DNA of 64,000 bases, from assembly GCF_029439455.1 (NCBI RefSeq), contig NZ_JAQFVG010000311.1, forward strand, positions 89,460 through 153,459, read 5' to 3'. The position numbers were made by a program, and so were the translations under genes. How positions within the stretch are numbered: position 1 is the stretch's first letter; each line of letters starts with the position of its first letter. Under the pieces are notes generated by a model. It worked only from the letters and a program-made list of their open reading frames with translations. It did no database searches and was not told the origin of the DNA. Shown here piece by piece: positions 39,729-53,624 of the stretch. This stretch comes from Caballeronia sp. BR00000012568055 (GTDB taxonomy: Bacteria > Pseudomonadota > Gammaproteobacteria > Burkholderiales > Burkholderiaceae).

Positions 39729-41681
39729 ATGGTTTCCCCGCATACGCAACTCAAAAAAGTGACCGACCGCGTGATCGCACGCAGCAAGCCGACGCGCGAG
39801 AGCTATCTGTCGCGTATCGACGCCGCGCACGGCAAGTTTCCGGCGCGTGGCGCGCTGTCCTGCGCCAACCTCGCGCACGGTTTCGCCGGGCTGGAAGGAC
39901 AGGAAAAAATTTCGATCAAGGCGGTGCGCGAGCCGAATATCGGCATCGTGTCGTCTTATAACGAAATGCTGTCCGCGCATGCGCCGTACAAGAGCTTCCC
40001 GGACATCATCAAGCAGGCGGCGCGCGAGCATGGCGGTATCGCGCAATTTGCGGGCGGCGTGCCGGCCATGTGCGATGGCATCACGCAAGGCAATGCGGGC
40101 ATGGAGCTGTCGCTGTTTTCGCGCGAAGTGATCGCCATGAGCACGGCCGTCGCGCTCACACACAATATGTTCGATGCAGCGCTGTGCCTGGGCGTCTGCG
40201 ACAAGATCGTGCCGGGGTTGGCGATCGGCGCGTTGCAGTTCGGTCATTTGCCGACCATCTTCGTCCCGGCTGGTCCGATGACGAGCGGCCTGACCAACGA
40301 CGAAAAAGCCAAGGTCCGCCAGGAATTTGCCACCGGCAAGTGCAACCGCGACGCCTTGCTCGAAGCCGAAGCGGCGGCGTATCACGGACACGGCACCTGC
40401 ACGTTCTACGGCACGGCCAACAGCAATCAGATGCTGATGGAAGTCATGGGCCTGCATCTGCCGAGCGCCGCGTTCGTGCATCCCCACACTGAATTGCGCG
40501 ATGCGCTCACCGCCGAGGCCGCGCGCCGTGTGCTCGATATCACGCTCGAACGCGGCAATTACACGCCGATCGGCCATGTGGTCGATGAGAAGGCGGTGAT
40601 CAACGGCATCGTTGCGCTGCTGGCGACGGGCGGTTCGACCAATCACACGCTGCATCTCGTGGCGATTGCGCGCGCGGCGGGCATCATCATCGACTGGAAT
40701 GATTTCGATGAGTTGTCGCAAGTCGTGCCGCTGCTCGCGAAGATCTACCCGAACGGCAAGGCCGACGTGAATCATTTCCACGCGGCAGGCGGCGTGGCTT
40801 ACCTCGTGCGCAATCTGCTGCAAGGCGGCTTGCTGCATGAAGATGTGCAGACGGTCGCAGGACGCGGTCTGTCGCATTACACGAAGGAGCCGAAACTTAT
40901 CGGCGGCAAACTGCAATGGGTCGATGGCGCGGCCGAAAGTCATGACACAAAGGTGCTGCGCGGTATCAGCGAGCCGTTCCAGCCGGACGGCGGTTTGCGG
41001 CTGATGCAGGGCAAGCTCGGGCGCGGCGTGATCAAGATTTCGGCGGTTGCGCCGGAGCATCGTGTGGTCAAAGCGCCGGCGATTGTTTTCAACTCGCAGG
41101 AAGAAGTGCAGGAAGCGTTCGATAACGGCGAACTGAAGCGCGATTTCGTCGCGGTGGTGCGTTTTCAGGGTGCGCGCGCGAACGGGATGCCGGAGCTGCA
41201 TCGGTTGACGCCGCTTCTGGGCGTGCTGCAGGATCAGGGATTCCATGTCGCGCTCGTCACGGATGGCCGCATGTCGGGTGCATCGGGCAAAGTGCCTGCG
41301 GTGATTCACGTGTCGCCCGAAGCGCTGTTGCAAGGGCCGCTCGGCAAGGTGCGCACCGGCGACACGCTCGTGATCGACGCGCCCGCTGGCGTGCTCGATA
41401 TCGAAATCGACGAGAACGAATGGGCGGCGCGCGAAGTCGAAGCACCGCGCAATCAGGCCGATAACGAAGCCGGATTCGGGCGCGAGCTGTTCGGCGTGTT
41501 CAGAAGCGCCGCGTTGCCCGCGGAAGAGGGCGCGTCGGTGTTCGGCGCGTTGATCGGCGCGGCGGCGTCGCACGATGGACAGGCGAACGGCGCGGCACCG
41601 CACGAGGAACGGCATGCATTGCGCGATAACGCGCGTGCGGCGGCATCGGCGCTGAACAAGGCACATGCCACGCATCACTGA
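39729..41681 (+). CDS. edd: 6-phosphogluconate dehydratase
   Basis: 650 residues from ATG 39729, with GAAGGAG upstream. It belongs to the IlvD/Edd family: the Fe-S cluster cysteines lie in [21 protein letters not shown] and [12 protein letters not shown] (about residues 42-165), and [21 protein letters not shown] is near 513. It dehydrates 6-phosphogluconate to 2-keto-3-deoxy-6-phosphogluconate. It is longer than the ~603-residue E. coli enzyme through a C-terminal Ala/His-rich tail of about 40 residues. eda follows 27 bases later. Confidence 0.97.
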   Translation: MVSPHTQLKKVTDRVIARSKPTRESYLSRIDAAHGKFPARGALSCANLAHGFAGLEGQEKISIKAVREPNIGIVSSYNEMLSAHAPYKSFPDIIKQAAREHGGIAQFAGGVPAMCDGITQGNAGMELSLFSREVIAMSTAVALTHNMFDAALCLGVCDKIVPGLAIGALQFGHLPTIFVPAGPMTSGLTNDEKAKVRQEFATGKCNRDALLEAEAAAYHGHGTCTFYGTANSNQMLMEVMGLHLPSAAFVHPHTELRDALTAEAARRVLDITLERGNYTPIGHVVDEKAVINGIVALLATGGSTNHTLHLVAIARAAGIIIDWNDFDELSQVVPLLAKIYPNGKADVNHFHAAGGVAYLVRNLLQGGLLHEDVQTVAGRGLSHYTKEPKLIGGKLQWVDGAAESHDTKVLRGISEPFQPDGGLRLMQGKLGRGVIKISAVAPEHRVVKAPAIVFNSQEEVQEAFDNGELKRDFVAVVRFQGARANGMPELHRLTPLLGVLQDQGFHVALVTDGRMSGASGKVPAVIHVSPEALLQGPLGKVRTGDTLVIDAPAGVLDIEIDENEWAAREVEAPRNQADNEAGFGRELFGVFRSAALPAEEGASVFGALIGAAASHDGQANGAAPHEERHALRDNARAAASALNKAHATHH

Positions 41682-41708
41682 ACTCAAAAAGAACAGGAGT
41701 CGATTCAC

Positions 41709-42341
41709 ATGAAAACGGTAAGCGAAATCGTGCGTTTGGGACCGGTGATTCCGGTGCTGGCTTTCGAAACGGTCGAACAGGGCGAACACGTGTCGCGTGC
41801 GCTGCACGCGGGCGGCGTCAAGGTGCTGGAGATCACGTTGCGCACACCGGCGGGTATCGGTGCGATCGAGCGCGCGAGCCAGATGGCCGATGACATCGTC
41901 GTGGGCGTCGGCACCATCACCAAGCCCGAGCATTGCGAGCAGGCCAAGAAGGCGGGCGCGCAGTTCGGTGTATCGCCGGGACTGACGAAGGACATGCACA
42001 AGGCCGCGCAGGACGCGGGCTTGCCGTTGCTGCCGGGCGTGATGACGCCGAGCGACATCATCGCGGCAATGGAACTGGGCTATGAAATCGTCAAGTTCTT
42101 TCCCGCGCAGCAAGCGGGCGGTATTCCGATGTTGCAGGCGTTCTATGGCCCGTTCCCGAACCTGAAGTTCTGTCCGACGGGCGGAATCACGGCGGAGACG
42201 GCGACGAACTTCCTCGCACAGCCGAACGTGGTGTGTGTCGGCGGTTCGTGGCTGACGCCAAAGGCCGCGCTTGCCGCTCAGAACTGGGAAGAGGTGACGC
42301 GCCTGGCGCGCGCGGCGAGCGAATTGGCGCCGCATAGCTGA
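41709..42341 (+). CDS. eda: KDPG / 4-hydroxy-2-oxoglutarate aldolase
   Basis: 210 residues. It is a class I aldolase: LEITLRTPAGIGAIER near 40, VGVGTITKPEHCEQAKKAGA near 65, and the Schiff-base lysine in EIVKFFPAQQAGG near 135. CPTGGITAETATNFL binds phosphate. It splits 2-keto-3-deoxy-6-phosphogluconate to pyruvate and glyceraldehyde 3-phosphate, feeding Gap. It is co-transcribed with edd. Confidence 0.97.
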   Translation: MKTVSEIVRLGPVIPVLAFETVEQGEHVSRALHAGGVKVLEITLRTPAGIGAIERASQMADDIVVGVGTITKPEHCEQAKKAGAQFGVSPGLTKDMHKAAQDAGLPLLPGVMTPSDIIAAMELGYEIVKFFPAQQAGGIPMLQAFYGPFPNLKFCPTGGITAETATNFLAQPNVVCVGGSWLTPKAALAAQNWEEVTRLARAASELAPHS

Positions 42342-42597
42342 TCGACGTCGCAGTCTCCGGAAGAACGCGAGTGGCGAGAGCCACCGCGCGCTTCTCGCGT
42401 TATGAGGTCTGTATTCGCCTGTTCTTTCCGGAATCGCCCTTACAGGGAACCGCTTGGCTCCCGATTTTCCAGCTTACAAGTAAAATTCCGTCACTCGCGC
42501 CGTGAGAGCGCTTGCCGGACATTGCCGAAGCGCATCCAAGCAGCGACGGCAAACGCGCTCATAGCGTAAAAACTTCAACAAAACAAAAGGAGGCGCC

Positions 42598-43962
42598 ATG
42601 CCAGCCGTCCACGGGAGCATGTTGCTGCTCTACGCCGTGATCGCGATCGCAGTACTGATTCTCATGATCGCGCGCTATAAGGTTTACCCGTTCCTCGTTC
42701 TGATGATCGTGTCCGTGCTGCTCGGCCTCGCGGTCGGCATGCCGATGGACAAAATCGTCAAGGCGTTCGAAACCGGCAACGGGAATACCCTTGGACACAT
42801 CGCTATCGTTGTCGGGTTGGGTACCATGCTCGGCAAGATGATGGCCGAATCGGGCGGTGCCGAACGTATCGCCAATACGCTGATCGATTTGTTCGGCGAG
42901 AAGAATATTCACTGGGCGATGATGGTCGTCGCGATCATCGTCGGCTTGCCGGTGTTCTTCGAGGTCGGCTTCGTGCTGCTGATTCCGATTGCGTTCAACG
43001 TCGCCAAGCGCACGGGCAAATCCTTGTTGCTGATCGGCTTGCCGATGGTCGCGGGCCTGTCCGTCGTTCACGGTCTGATTCCGCCGCACCCGGCCGCGCT
43101 GCTTGCCGTGCAGGCGTATCACGCGGATATCGGCAAGACGATTGCGTATGGTCTGATCGTCGGCATTCCGACGGCAATCGTCGCGGGTCCGCTCTTCGCC
43201 TTGCTGATCAGCCGATACATCAAGTTGCCCGACGCCAACGCGCTCGCCGATCAATTCGTGCAAAAGCACGGCGACACGCAAACCAAGCGCGCGCTCCCGA
43301 GCTTCGGCATCACGCTGTTCACGATTTTGCTGCCGGTCATTCTGATGCTCATTGGCAGTTGGGCGGATCTCGTGTTCACGCCGAAGACGCTGCCGAACGA
43401 TCTGCTGCGATTTATCGGGCAATCGGATATTGCGTTGTTGATCGCGGTGCTGGTCAGTTTCTGGACGTTTGGCGCGAAGCAGGGCTTCAATCGCGAGCAG
43501 ATTCAGAAGTTCTGCGGCGAGTGTCTTGCGCCGATCGCGGGTATTACGCTGATCGTGGGCGCGGGCGGTGGTTTTGGTCAGGTATTGCGCGATAGCGGCA
43601 TCTCGCAGCAAATCGTTGCGACGGCATCGCAGGCGAATTTGTCGCCGCTGCTGCTCGGCTGGTTCGTGGCCGCGCTGATTCGTCTGGCCACGGGCTCGGC
43701 CACTGTCGCGATGACGACCGCGTGCGGTATCGTCGCGCCGATCGCGGCGGCGGCGGGCGGTCATGTCAGCCCGGAATTGCTGGTGCTGGCGACCGGCTCC
43801 GGATCGCTGATTTTCTCGCACGTGAACGACGGCGGTTTCTGGCTGATCAAGGAATACTTCGGGATGACGGTGGGGCAGACCTTCAAGACATGGTCGCTGC
43901 TGGAAACCATCATCTCGCTCATGGGACTGGGATTGACCTTCGCGCTCGCGGCGGTCGTGTAA
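42598..43962 (+). CDS. Gluconate permease (GntP family)
   Basis: 454 residues, with a strong AAAGGAGG site before ATG 42598. It is very hydrophobic, with about twelve membrane segments. GntP family features are GHIAIVVGLGTMLGKMMAESG near 65, LPVFFEVGFVLLIPIAF near 118, GLIPPHPAALLAVQAYHAD near 158 and GSLIFSHVNDGGFWLIKEYFG near 404. It takes up gluconate with protons. It lies 256 bases after eda, and gluconokinase follows 10 bases downstream, so imported gluconate can pass straight into the Edd-Eda route. Confidence 0.94.
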   Translation: MPAVHGSMLLLYAVIAIAVLILMIARYKVYPFLVLMIVSVLLGLAVGMPMDKIVKAFETGNGNTLGHIAIVVGLGTMLGKMMAESGGAERIANTLIDLFGEKNIHWAMMVVAIIVGLPVFFEVGFVLLIPIAFNVAKRTGKSLLLIGLPMVAGLSVVHGLIPPHPAALLAVQAYHADIGKTIAYGLIVGIPTAIVAGPLFALLISRYIKLPDANALADQFVQKHGDTQTKRALPSFGITLFTILLPVILMLIGSWADLVFTPKTLPNDLLRFIGQSDIALLIAVLVSFWTFGAKQGFNREQIQKFCGECLAPIAGITLIVGAGGGFGQVLRDSGISQQIVATASQANLSPLLLGWFVAALIRLATGSATVAMTTACGIVAPIAAAAGGHVSPELLVLATGSGSLIFSHVNDGGFWLIKEYFGMTVGQTFKTWSLLETIISLMGLGLTFALAAVV

Positions 43963-43972
43963 GGAGAATTCG

Positions 43973-44467
43973 ATGATTCTGATCGCAATGGGCGTGTCGG
44001 GGGCGGGCAAGTCTCTGATCGGCGAAATGCTGGCAGAGCGCCTGCACTGCTCGTTCACCGACGGCGACGCGTTCCACAGCGCCGCGAACAAAGAGAAGAT
44101 GCACAAGGGCATTCCGCTCACCGACGACGACCGCTGGCCGTGGCTGGAAACCATCCGCGCGGCGATCGAAGAAAAGCAGCGCGCGGGCGAGACGGCGGTG
44201 TTCACGTGTTCATCGCTGAAGCGCTCGTATCGCGATGTGCTGCGCGCGGGTGACAAGGACGTGTGCTTCGTCTATTTGCACGGCACGTTCGAAGTGCTGC
44301 ACGATCGTCTTGGATCGCGCACCGGCCATTTCTTCGATCCGTCGCTGTTGCAGAGTCAGCTCGACACGCTCGAAGAACCCGGCGACGATGAAGCGATCAC
44401 CGAGAGCATCGAACTGACGCCTGAGCAGATTGTCGATAACGTGATCGAGAAGCTGAAGACTCGGTAA
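43973..44467 (+). CDS. gntK: Gluconokinase
   Basis: 164 residues, the usual length. It has the Walker A GVSGAGKSLIGEMLAERL near residue 6, FTDGDAFHSAANKEKMHKGIPLTDDDRWPWL near 28-58 and the late lysine/arginine part LGSRTGHFFDPSLLQSQLDTLE. It phosphorylates gluconate to 6-phosphogluconate. It is in an operon with the permease and ends at a strong terminator. Confidence 0.97.
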   Translation: MILIAMGVSGAGKSLIGEMLAERLHCSFTDGDAFHSAANKEKMHKGIPLTDDDRWPWLETIRAAIEEKQRAGETAVFTCSSLKRSYRDVLRAGDKDVCFVYLHGTFEVLHDRLGSRTGHFFDPSLLQSQLDTLEEPGDDEAITESIELTPEQIVDNVIEKLKTR

Positions 44468-44472
44468 ATAGC

Positions 44473-44501
44473 AAAAAGCCCTGGAATTCCAGGGCTTTTT
44501 T
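44473..44501. terminator. Bidirectional terminator between gntK and purB
   Basis: A stem AAAAAGCCCTGG / CCAGGGCTTTTT with loop AATT and T/A runs on both sides, serving the converging gntK and purB transcripts. Confidence 0.93.
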
Positions 44502-44511
44502 CACTTTCAAC

Positions 44512-46676
<2,165 letters not shown>

Positions 46677-46684
46677 GAAGAGAT

Positions 46685-47710
46685 TCAGAAGGTATAGCCG
46701 ACTTCGATCGCGCGGCCTTCGAGCGTATCGAGCAGGCGCGCGAACGGCCACAGCGGCGCGTAACGCTCCGCGACCTTGCGCGCATAGCCGATAAAACGCG
46801 GCAGATCCGACAGATAACGCGGCTTGCCATCGCGATAGTGAATGCGCGCGAACAGGCCGAGCACCTTGATATGGCGCTGCAAGCCCATCCACTCGATCTG
46901 ACGATAGAACTCGCCGAAATCGGCATCGACGGGCAAGCCGGCTTTGCGCGCGCGCTCCCAGTAGTACGCGAAGCAATCGAGCTGAAACTCTTCGTCCCAG
47001 CTGATGAAGGCGTCGCGCAACAGCGAAGCGATGTCGTACGTGATCGGTCCGTAGACCGCGTCCTGAAAATCCAGCACGCCGGGATTCGGCTCGCAGATCA
47101 TCAGATTGCGCGGCATGTAATCGCGCAGCATGAACGTCTGCGGCTGATTCAGCGCGCTTTGCACGAGCAGCGCGAAGGTATCGTCGAGTGTCTTGCGTTC
47201 TTCTGCGGTGACTTCGCGCCCGAGATGTCGGCCGATGAACCACTCCGGCATCAGCTCCATTTCGCGGCGCAGAAACGCTTCGTCGAATGCGGGCAACACG
47301 CCTTCGCGCGCGGTCTGCTGAAAACGAATCAACGTGTCGATGGCCGCGCGCATCAAAGGCCGCGCGTTCTTCTCGTCGAGTACGGAGATGTACGTGGTCG
47401 TGCCGAGATCGGTGACGAGCATGAAACCGGCGTCGAAATCCGTTTCCAATACTTTCGGCACATGCACGTTTGCCGCGTCCAGCAAGCCCGCAACCTGCAC
47501 AAATTCGCGGCATTTTTCGGGCGGCGGAGCGTCGACTGCGATCAGCGTTTTGCCGTGCTCGGAATCCGCGTCAAGGCGGAAGTAGCGGCGAAAGCTGGCG
47601 TCGGCGGAAGCGGGCGCGAGGCTCGCGAGGTTCAGACGGTAGCGGTCCGCGAAAGTCTGTAGCCACGAGCGGAGTTGTTCGAGGCGGGCGTCGTCAGCAA
47701 TGTGCGTCAT
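46685..47710 (-). CDS. amgK: N-acetylmuramate / N-acetylglucosamine kinase AmgK
   Basis: 341 residues from ATG 47710 (MTHIADDARLEQL). It has an aminoglycoside phosphotransferase-like fold: ASADASFRRYFRL near 42, the catalytic loop MLRDYMPRNLMI near 200 and the metal-binding VLDFQDAVYGPITYDIASLLRD near 217. It phosphorylates MurNAc at position 1 before MurU. It diverges from lptD with 236 bases between; a TATAAT (47738-47743) lies there but its direction is unclear. Confidence 0.92.
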   Translation of the reverse strand: MTHIADDARLEQLRSWLQTFADRYRLNLASLAPASADASFRRYFRLDADSEHGKTLIAVDAPPPEKCREFVQVAGLLDAANVHVPKVLETDFDAGFMLVTDLGTTTYISVLDEKNARPLMRAAIDTLIRFQQTAREGVLPAFDEAFLRREMELMPEWFIGRHLGREVTAEERKTLDDTFALLVQSALNQPQTFMLRDYMPRNLMICEPNPGVLDFQDAVYGPITYDIASLLRDAFISWDEEFQLDCFAYYWERARKAGLPVDADFGEFYRQIEWMGLQRHIKVLGLFARIHYRDGKPRYLSDLPRFIGYARKVAERYAPLWPFARLLDTLEGRAIEVGYTF

Positions 47711-47946
47711 AAATTCGAGAGGCAAAACATCTTGCCATATAATACCCCACGACTTTTTCAAGCGATCCGTTTGAAGCCTGGCGCCAGGCCCGACGACTTT
47801 CCGCGTTATCGTCCGATCGAGTGTCGTCGCTGCGAAGCAACGGACCGTCAAGTACGACCGCGGAAAGAGTGTGGCCGCCCGCCGCCCAGCCGCTTTCCAG
47901 CCGGTGAAAAGCGTGGGACGCGAACGGAACGAACCACCGCCCATAC

Positions 47947-50337
47947 ATGCCGCCACGACAGTTTCCAGCATCGAAGATTAAAGGCGACGACAGGCCACGC
48001 CGGCGGCGGCTCGTCGCCGCGCTCCTATCCGTTCCGGGGCTGATGCCCGCACTCGCGCACGCCCAACTCGGCGGTGACGCGTCTTATCCGCAGCCGCTCG
48101 ACGGTCCTGGCAGCCTGCGTCTTGCGCCGCAGCTCGAAGAACGGCCGCTGAAAAGCGGTCAGCAGCCCACCACATTTCTGCTCGGCGACAAAGCCACCGG
48201 CACGTCCGACGAAGACATGGCGGCGAAAGGTTCGGCGGAAATCCGCCGCACGGTCACGGTCATCAAGGGCGACGCGCTGCATTACGACCAGGACACCGAC
48301 ATGGCCGATGCTTTCGGCAATGTCAGGCTGATCAACAACGGCGTGTCGTTTGTCGGTCCGGAAGCGCATCTGAAGGTGGAAGCGAACGAAGGGTTCATGA
48401 CGAACCCGAAGTACCACTTCAATATGACGGGCGGTTCGGGCAGCGCGGAACGTATCGATCTGATCGACAACGAGCGCGCGCGCTTGGATCACGGCACGTA
48501 CACGGCGTGCCAGTGCGAGACCGATCCGGCGTGGTACATCAAGGGCACATCGTTCGATTTCGATACCGGCTCGAACGAAGGCATCGCGCATAACGGCGTG
48601 GTGTTCTTCCAGGGCGTGCCGATCATGGCGAGCCCGTGGCTGTCGTTTCCGCTCACGGGCGACCGGCGCAGCGGCTTGCTGCCGCCCACGTTCTCGCTCA
48701 GCTCGACGACCGGTTTCGAAGCCACGATTCCGTACTATTTCAATATCGCGCCGAATCGCGATTTGACGGTCACGCCGCGCATCATGACGCGCCGTGGCGT
48801 GCTGGGCGAGGCGACGTATCGCTATTTGTCGCCGACTTATTCGGGGTCGTTTACCGGCGACTATCTGCCGAACGACATGCAGACGCATACGAATCGGTAC
48901 GCGATCTTCTGGCAGCATCAGCAGAATTTCGGCGGCGGATTCGCGGGCTACGTCAATTACAACAAGGTCTCGGACTCGCAGTATCCGGAAGACCTCGGCA
49001 ACGCGTCGAGCCAGTTCCTCAACGGCACGCAACTGCTGTATCAGCAGGAAGCCGGGCTGACGTACACCAACGGCCCGTGGTCCGTACTGGGCCGTGAGCA
49101 GCGCTGGCAGACGTTGACGCCGTCCACGCCGCCATACGCGCGCGAACCGCAGTTGAACGTGCAGTACAACAAGTACAACGTCGGCGGTTTCGATTACGGC
49201 ATGGAAGCGGATTTCACCCGCTTCACGATCACAACAGAAGGCGCGACGGACGGTAATCGCGCGTACTTCAATCCGTATCTCAGTTACGGAATCAATGCGC
49301 CGGGCTATTTCGTCACGCCGAAGGTGCAATGGCACTTCGCGTCGTATGACCTGAGTCACATTGCGACGTCGCAGGTGGCGGGTTCCTCGCCGCCCGTGAC
49401 CGGCCAGCCGAAGAACTTCACCGAGTCCATTCCGACCCTCAGTTTCGATTCGGGACTCGTGTTCGACCGTTCGGTGCGGCTGTTCGGGCAGGACTATATC
49501 CAGACGCTCGAACCGCGCCTGTACTACGTCTACACGCCGTATCGCAATCAGGACTTCGCGCCTATTTTCGATACCGCCGAGTCCGATTTCGGTCTGGCGG
49601 AGATCTACACGCCGAACACGTTCGTCGGCAACGACCGGATCGCGGATGCGAACCGCGTCACGGCCGGCCTGACCACGCGCTTCATCAACCCGGCAACGGG
49701 CGATGAACGTGCGCGTTTCGTTATCGCTCAGCAGTATTATTTCCAGAGCCAGCGCGTCACGATCACGCCGGGCACGCTGCCCGAGCAGGCCAAGCACTCG
49801 GACCTGATCGCGGGGGCGTCGATCAAGCTGGGCGCTGGTTTCGCTTCGGAAACCGCGTTCCAATATAATGTCGATAACAACCAGCTCGTGCGTTCGAGCG
49901 TCGGCTTCGCATTCAGTCCGGCCGACCGCAAGGTGATCAACGTCGGCTACCGCTACACCCGTTCGAACCAGACCACGCTGGTCAACGAACCGATCAATCA
50001 GATCCTCGTTTCGGGTGAATGGCCGCTCACGAACCGTCTCTACGCCGTCGCCCGCGTCAATTATGATCTCGCGAGCCATCGGCTCGTCGATGGTCTGGTC
50101 GGCTTCCAGTACGATGCCGATTGCTGGGCGCTCGGCTTCGGCGCGCAGCGTTACGCGAACGGCGTGAACACCAGCGGTCAGCCGTCTTCGGGCACGCGCG
50201 TGCTTGCACAGTTGACGTTCAAGGGCTTGTCGAACGTCGATAACGGCCTTGTCAGCGCATTCCGCGCCAGCGTTCAGGGCTACCAGCCGCCGCCGGCGCC
50301 GGAACCGCCGCTCGCGCGCTTCAGCAACTACGAGTGA
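47947..50337 (+). CDS. lptD: LPS-assembly protein LptD
   Basis: 796 residues. The N-terminus is basic and then hydrophobic ([23 protein letters not shown]), a signal peptide. The OstA-type periplasmic domain ([21 protein letters not shown], about residues 95-190) is followed by the large beta barrel. A conserved cysteine pair is visible in [16 protein letters not shown] near 183 and another Cys near the C-terminus (DCWALGFG). It forms the outer-membrane LPS exporter with LptE. surA follows 112 bases after its stop. Confidence 0.96.
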   Translation: MPPRQFPASKIKGDDRPRRRRLVAALLSVPGLMPALAHAQLGGDASYPQPLDGPGSLRLAPQLEERPLKSGQQPTTFLLGDKATGTSDEDMAAKGSAEIRRTVTVIKGDALHYDQDTDMADAFGNVRLINNGVSFVGPEAHLKVEANEGFMTNPKYHFNMTGGSGSAERIDLIDNERARLDHGTYTACQCETDPAWYIKGTSFDFDTGSNEGIAHNGVVFFQGVPIMASPWLSFPLTGDRRSGLLPPTFSLSSTTGFEATIPYYFNIAPNRDLTVTPRIMTRRGVLGEATYRYLSPTYSGSFTGDYLPNDMQTHTNRYAIFWQHQQNFGGGFAGYVNYNKVSDSQYPEDLGNASSQFLNGTQLLYQQEAGLTYTNGPWSVLGREQRWQTLTPSTPPYAREPQLNVQYNKYNVGGFDYGMEADFTRFTITTEGATDGNRAYFNPYLSYGINAPGYFVTPKVQWHFASYDLSHIATSQVAGSSPPVTGQPKNFTESIPTLSFDSGLVFDRSVRLFGQDYIQTLEPRLYYVYTPYRNQDFAPIFDTAESDFGLAEIYTPNTFVGNDRIADANRVTAGLTTRFINPATGDERARFVIAQQYYFQSQRVTITPGTLPEQAKHSDLIAGASIKLGAGFASETAFQYNVDNNQLVRSSVGFAFSPADRKVINVGYRYTRSNQTTLVNEPINQILVSGEWPLTNRLYAVARVNYDLASHRLVDGLVGFQYDADCWALGFGAQRYANGVNTSGQPSSGTRVLAQLTFKGLSNVDNGLVSAFRASVQGYQPPPAPEPPLARFSNYE

Positions 50338-50449
50338 CGTCGTTACCAGGCGTCCGAAAGCAACACGCTTACAGAAGTCAGGCAGCGCGCCGGTCATGCG
50401 GCGCACAGCAGCATACGAACGGTTCAAGACTGGATTTGATGGAGTATCT

Positions 50450-51814
50450 GTGGCAAACGTGAATATGTTTCGATCGACGGTTATCGCAGCGAGCATCGTT
50501 GCTGCGACGCTGATCCTGAGTACGCCTGCCGGTGCGCAGGCGTTGTCGAACGGCAAAGCGCAGGTCGCTGATTCGGTCGTCGCCGTCGTGAACGATGGCG
50601 TCATCACGCAGCGGGAACTCGACGAGCGCACGCGCCTCGTCGCGCAGCGTCTGCAACAGCAGAACGCGCCGGTGCCCCCGGCGGACCAGATGCGCCAGCA
50701 GGTGCTCGACCAGATGGTGCTGGAGCGCATTCAGCTTCAGCGCGCGAAGGAAGACGGCATCAATATCGACGATGCCACCGTCAACCGCACGCTGACGCGT
50801 CTGGCGCAGCAAAACCAGATGACGCTGGATGTGTACCGCTCGCGCATCGAGGCTCAGGGCGTGCCCTGGGCCGTCTTTATGCGTGATGCGCGCACGGAAC
50901 TGACGCTTTCCAAGCTGCGCGAGAAGGAAGTGGACAGCAAGATCACGGTGTCGGACGGCGAAGTGGCGAACTACATCGCCAGCCAGCGCGGTCCGGGCGC
51001 ACGCAATACCAGCGATCTGCGTCTGCAACACATCATGTTCAAACTGCCGTCCGACGCGCCGCAAGATCAGGTTCAGCAGGTTCAGGCCAAGGCCGACGCC
51101 GTGCTGAAACAGGCGCAATCGGGCGATGACTTCGAAAAGCTCGCCAAGAACAACTCGCAGGATACGGACGCGAACAAAGGCGGCGACCTCGGTTACCGCG
51201 CGCCGGGCACGCTGCCGGCGGGCATCGTGACGGCGGTATCGACGCTGCGTCCGGGCCAGGTCGCGCCGCAGCTTCTGCGTACCGATGGCGGCTTCGAAAT
51301 CGTCAAGCTGGTGGATCGCCGTGCAAGCCAGGGCACCGCGGCGGATGCGCCGAAGCTCGTGCAAACGCATGTGCGCCACATTCTGCTGCGCGTATCGGAT
51401 GGCATGTCGGAGCAGGCCGCGCGTCAGCGTCTGCTCGATATCAAGCAGCAAGTGGCGAACGGCGGCGACTTCGCTAACTTCGCGCGCACGTATTCGCAGG
51501 ACGGTTCGGCGTCGCAGGGCGGCGATCTCGGCTGGATTAGCCCAGGCGAAACCGTGCCGGAATTCGAGCGCGCAATGAACAATCTCGCCGATGGCGCTGT
51601 CAGCGATCCGGTGCGAAGCGAGTACGGCTATCACCTGATTCAGGTGCTCGGCCGTCGCGAGGCGGAAGGTTCGGCCACGCAGCAACTCGATATCGCGCGT
51701 CAGGCGATCGGTCAACGCAAGGCGGAGCAGGCGTATTCCGACTGGCTGCGCGAACTGCGCGACACCGCGTATGTGCAGTACAAGGGCATCGCTGCGCAGC
51801 AGGCGCAGCAATAA
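50450..51814 (+). CDS. surA: Periplasmic chaperone and peptidyl-prolyl isomerase SurA
   Basis: 454 residues from a GTG at 50450, with GGAG five bases before it; ATG 50465 ([10 protein letters not shown]) is the alternative, and the frame is open far upstream only by chance. The signal peptide ends STPAGAQ. The N-terminal SurA domain ([21 protein letters not shown]) is followed by two parvulin domains ([14 protein letters not shown] near 185, and [16 protein letters not shown] near 305). It guards outer-membrane proteins such as LptD in the periplasm. It is tightly followed by pdxA (5 bases). Confidence 0.95.
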   Translation: MANVNMFRSTVIAASIVAATLILSTPAGAQALSNGKAQVADSVVAVVNDGVITQRELDERTRLVAQRLQQQNAPVPPADQMRQQVLDQMVLERIQLQRAKEDGINIDDATVNRTLTRLAQQNQMTLDVYRSRIEAQGVPWAVFMRDARTELTLSKLREKEVDSKITVSDGEVANYIASQRGPGARNTSDLRLQHIMFKLPSDAPQDQVQQVQAKADAVLKQAQSGDDFEKLAKNNSQDTDANKGGDLGYRAPGTLPAGIVTAVSTLRPGQVAPQLLRTDGGFEIVKLVDRRASQGTAADAPKLVQTHVRHILLRVSDGMSEQAARQRLLDIKQQVANGGDFANFARTYSQDGSASQGGDLGWISPGETVPEFERAMNNLADGAVSDPVRSEYGYHLIQVLGRREAEGSATQQLDIARQAIGQRKAEQAYSDWLRELRDTAYVQYKGIAAQQAQQ

Positions 51815-51819
51815 CCCGC

Positions 51820-52806
51820 ATGAACACCGACGCCGCCATCTCGATCGCGATCACCACGGGCGAGCCGGCGGGCGTCGGGCCGGAATTGACGGCAGTCGCG
51901 CTGAAAGAGGCGCGTACTCGCTGGCCATCGGCGCGGTTCACTGTGCTCGGCGACCGCGATTTGATGATTCAGCGCGGTCTTTCACCGGATGATGGAATCG
52001 ACATCGGGCACGTTCCGCTCGCGGTGCCGGTCGAAGCGGGCAAGCTGAACGCCGCGAACGGCCGCTACGTGCTCGATCTGCTCGATGCCGCCATTGACGG
52101 CGCAAAGCTTGGCCGGTTCGATGCCATCGTCACCGCGCCGCTGCAAAAGAGCACCATCAACGATGCCGGCGTTCCCTTCACCGGCCACACCGAATATCTC
52201 GCCGAACGCACGGACACGGCACGCGTCGTGATGATGCTCGCCGGTTCCGGTGAGAAGCCGCTGCGCGTGGCGCTCGCGACCACGCATCTGCCGCTGAAGG
52301 ATGTGTCGGCGGCGCTGAGTATCGACGGATTGGTCGAGACGCTCAGCATCATTGATCACGATTTGCGCGCGCATTTCGGCCTCGCCAAACCGCGCATTCT
52401 CGTGACCGGGCTGAATCCGCACGCGGGCGAAAATGGCTATCTGGGCCGCGAGGAAATCGACGTCATCACGCCCGCGCTGGAACGCGCCCGCGCGCTCGGC
52501 ATCGATGCGCCCGGTCCGTATCCCGCCGACACGCTGTTCCAGCCGCGCTATCTGAAAGACGCCGATTGCGTGCTGGCCATGTTCCACGATCAGGGTTTGC
52601 CGGTGCTGAAGTACGCGACTTTTGGCGAAGGCATCAACGTGACGCTGGGTTTGCCGATCATTCGCACGTCGGTGGATCACGGTACGGCGCTCGATCTCGC
52701 CGGCACGGGCCGCGCGGACGCAGGCAGCATGATCGCCGCCATCGACGCCGCCGTGACCATGGCGCGTCACAAGCGTGGCACAAGCGCGGCCTCTGAACCA
52801 GTTTAA
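51820..52806 (+). CDS. pdxA: 4-hydroxythreonine-4-phosphate dehydrogenase
   Basis: 328 residues. PdxA motifs are [12 protein letters not shown] near 11, [25 protein letters not shown] near 105-130 with the metal-binding His, and [15 protein letters not shown] near 258. It oxidises 4-hydroxythreonine 4-phosphate in pyridoxal phosphate synthesis. It sits between surA and rsmA, the usual order. Confidence 0.97.
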   Translation: MNTDAAISIAITTGEPAGVGPELTAVALKEARTRWPSARFTVLGDRDLMIQRGLSPDDGIDIGHVPLAVPVEAGKLNAANGRYVLDLLDAAIDGAKLGRFDAIVTAPLQKSTINDAGVPFTGHTEYLAERTDTARVVMMLAGSGEKPLRVALATTHLPLKDVSAALSIDGLVETLSIIDHDLRAHFGLAKPRILVTGLNPHAGENGYLGREEIDVITPALERARALGIDAPGPYPADTLFQPRYLKDADCVLAMFHDQGLPVLKYATFGEGINVTLGLPIIRTSVDHGTALDLAGTGRADAGSMIAAIDAAVTMARHKRGTSAASEPV

Positions 52807-52814
52807 AAAGAAGT

Positions 52815-53624
52815 ATGGCGACCAAACATCAAGGCCATTTTGCGCGCAAGCGCTTTGGGCAAAACTTTCTCGTCGATCAAGGCATTATCGATTCGATCGT
52901 CGATACCATCGCGCCGAAGCAGGGCGAGCGCATGGTCGAAATCGGGCCGGGTCTGGCGGCGCTTACTGCGCCTTTGCTCGAACGACTCGCGACACCCGAA
53001 TCGCCGCTTCACGCAGTCGAGCTGGATCGCGATCTGATCGGCCGTCTGGAAAAGCGCTTCGGCGACAAGCTCGTCGTGCATTCCGCCGATGCGCTCGATT
53101 TCGACTTCGGCACGCTCGCGCTGGAAGGCGATAAACCTTCGCTGCGTATCGTCGGGAATTTGCCGTACAACATTTCGAGTCCGCTGCTGTTTCATCTGAC
53201 GACGTTCGCGCCGAAAGTCGTCGATCAGCATTTCATGCTTCAGGACGAAGTGGTCGAACGCATGATCGCGGAACCGGCGAGCAAGGATTACGGGCGCTTG
53301 TCCGTGATGCTGCAATACCGCTATTCGATGGACAAGCTTATCGACGTGCCGCCCGAATCGTTCAATCCGCCGCCCAAGGTGAATTCGGCGATCGTGCGCA
53401 TGATTCCGTACGCGCCGCACGAATTGCCGGCCGTGAACGATGCCATTCTGAGCGATGTCGTGAAGGCCGCGTTCGCGCAGCGTCGCAAAGTGCTGCGCAA
53501 CAATCTCTCCGCTTACCGCGACAAGATCGATTTCGACGCGCTCGGATTCGATCTCACGCGCCGCGCCGAAGAAGTGCCGGTGGCCGAGTTTGTGGCACTC
53601 GCGCAGGCTGTCGAACGAGCATAA
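52815..53624 (+). CDS. rsmA: 16S rRNA (adenine-1518/1519-N6)-dimethyltransferase
   Basis: 269 residues (KsgA). SAM-binding motifs are [14 protein letters not shown] near 13, [18 protein letters not shown] near 40 and the catalytic [15 protein letters not shown] near 113. It dimethylates two adenines near the 3' end of 16S rRNA. It is the last gene of lptD-surA-pdxA-rsmA. Its 3' end is overlapped by a minus-strand gene. Confidence 0.97.
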   Translation: MATKHQGHFARKRFGQNFLVDQGIIDSIVDTIAPKQGERMVEIGPGLAALTAPLLERLATPESPLHAVELDRDLIGRLEKRFGDKLVVHSADALDFDFGTLALEGDKPSLRIVGNLPYNISSPLLFHLTTFAPKVVDQHFMLQDEVVERMIAEPASKDYGRLSVMLQYRYSMDKLIDVPPESFNPPPKVNSAIVRMIPYAPHELPAVNDAILSDVVKAAFAQRRKVLRNNLSAYRDKIDFDALGFDLTRRAEEVPVAEFVALAQAVERA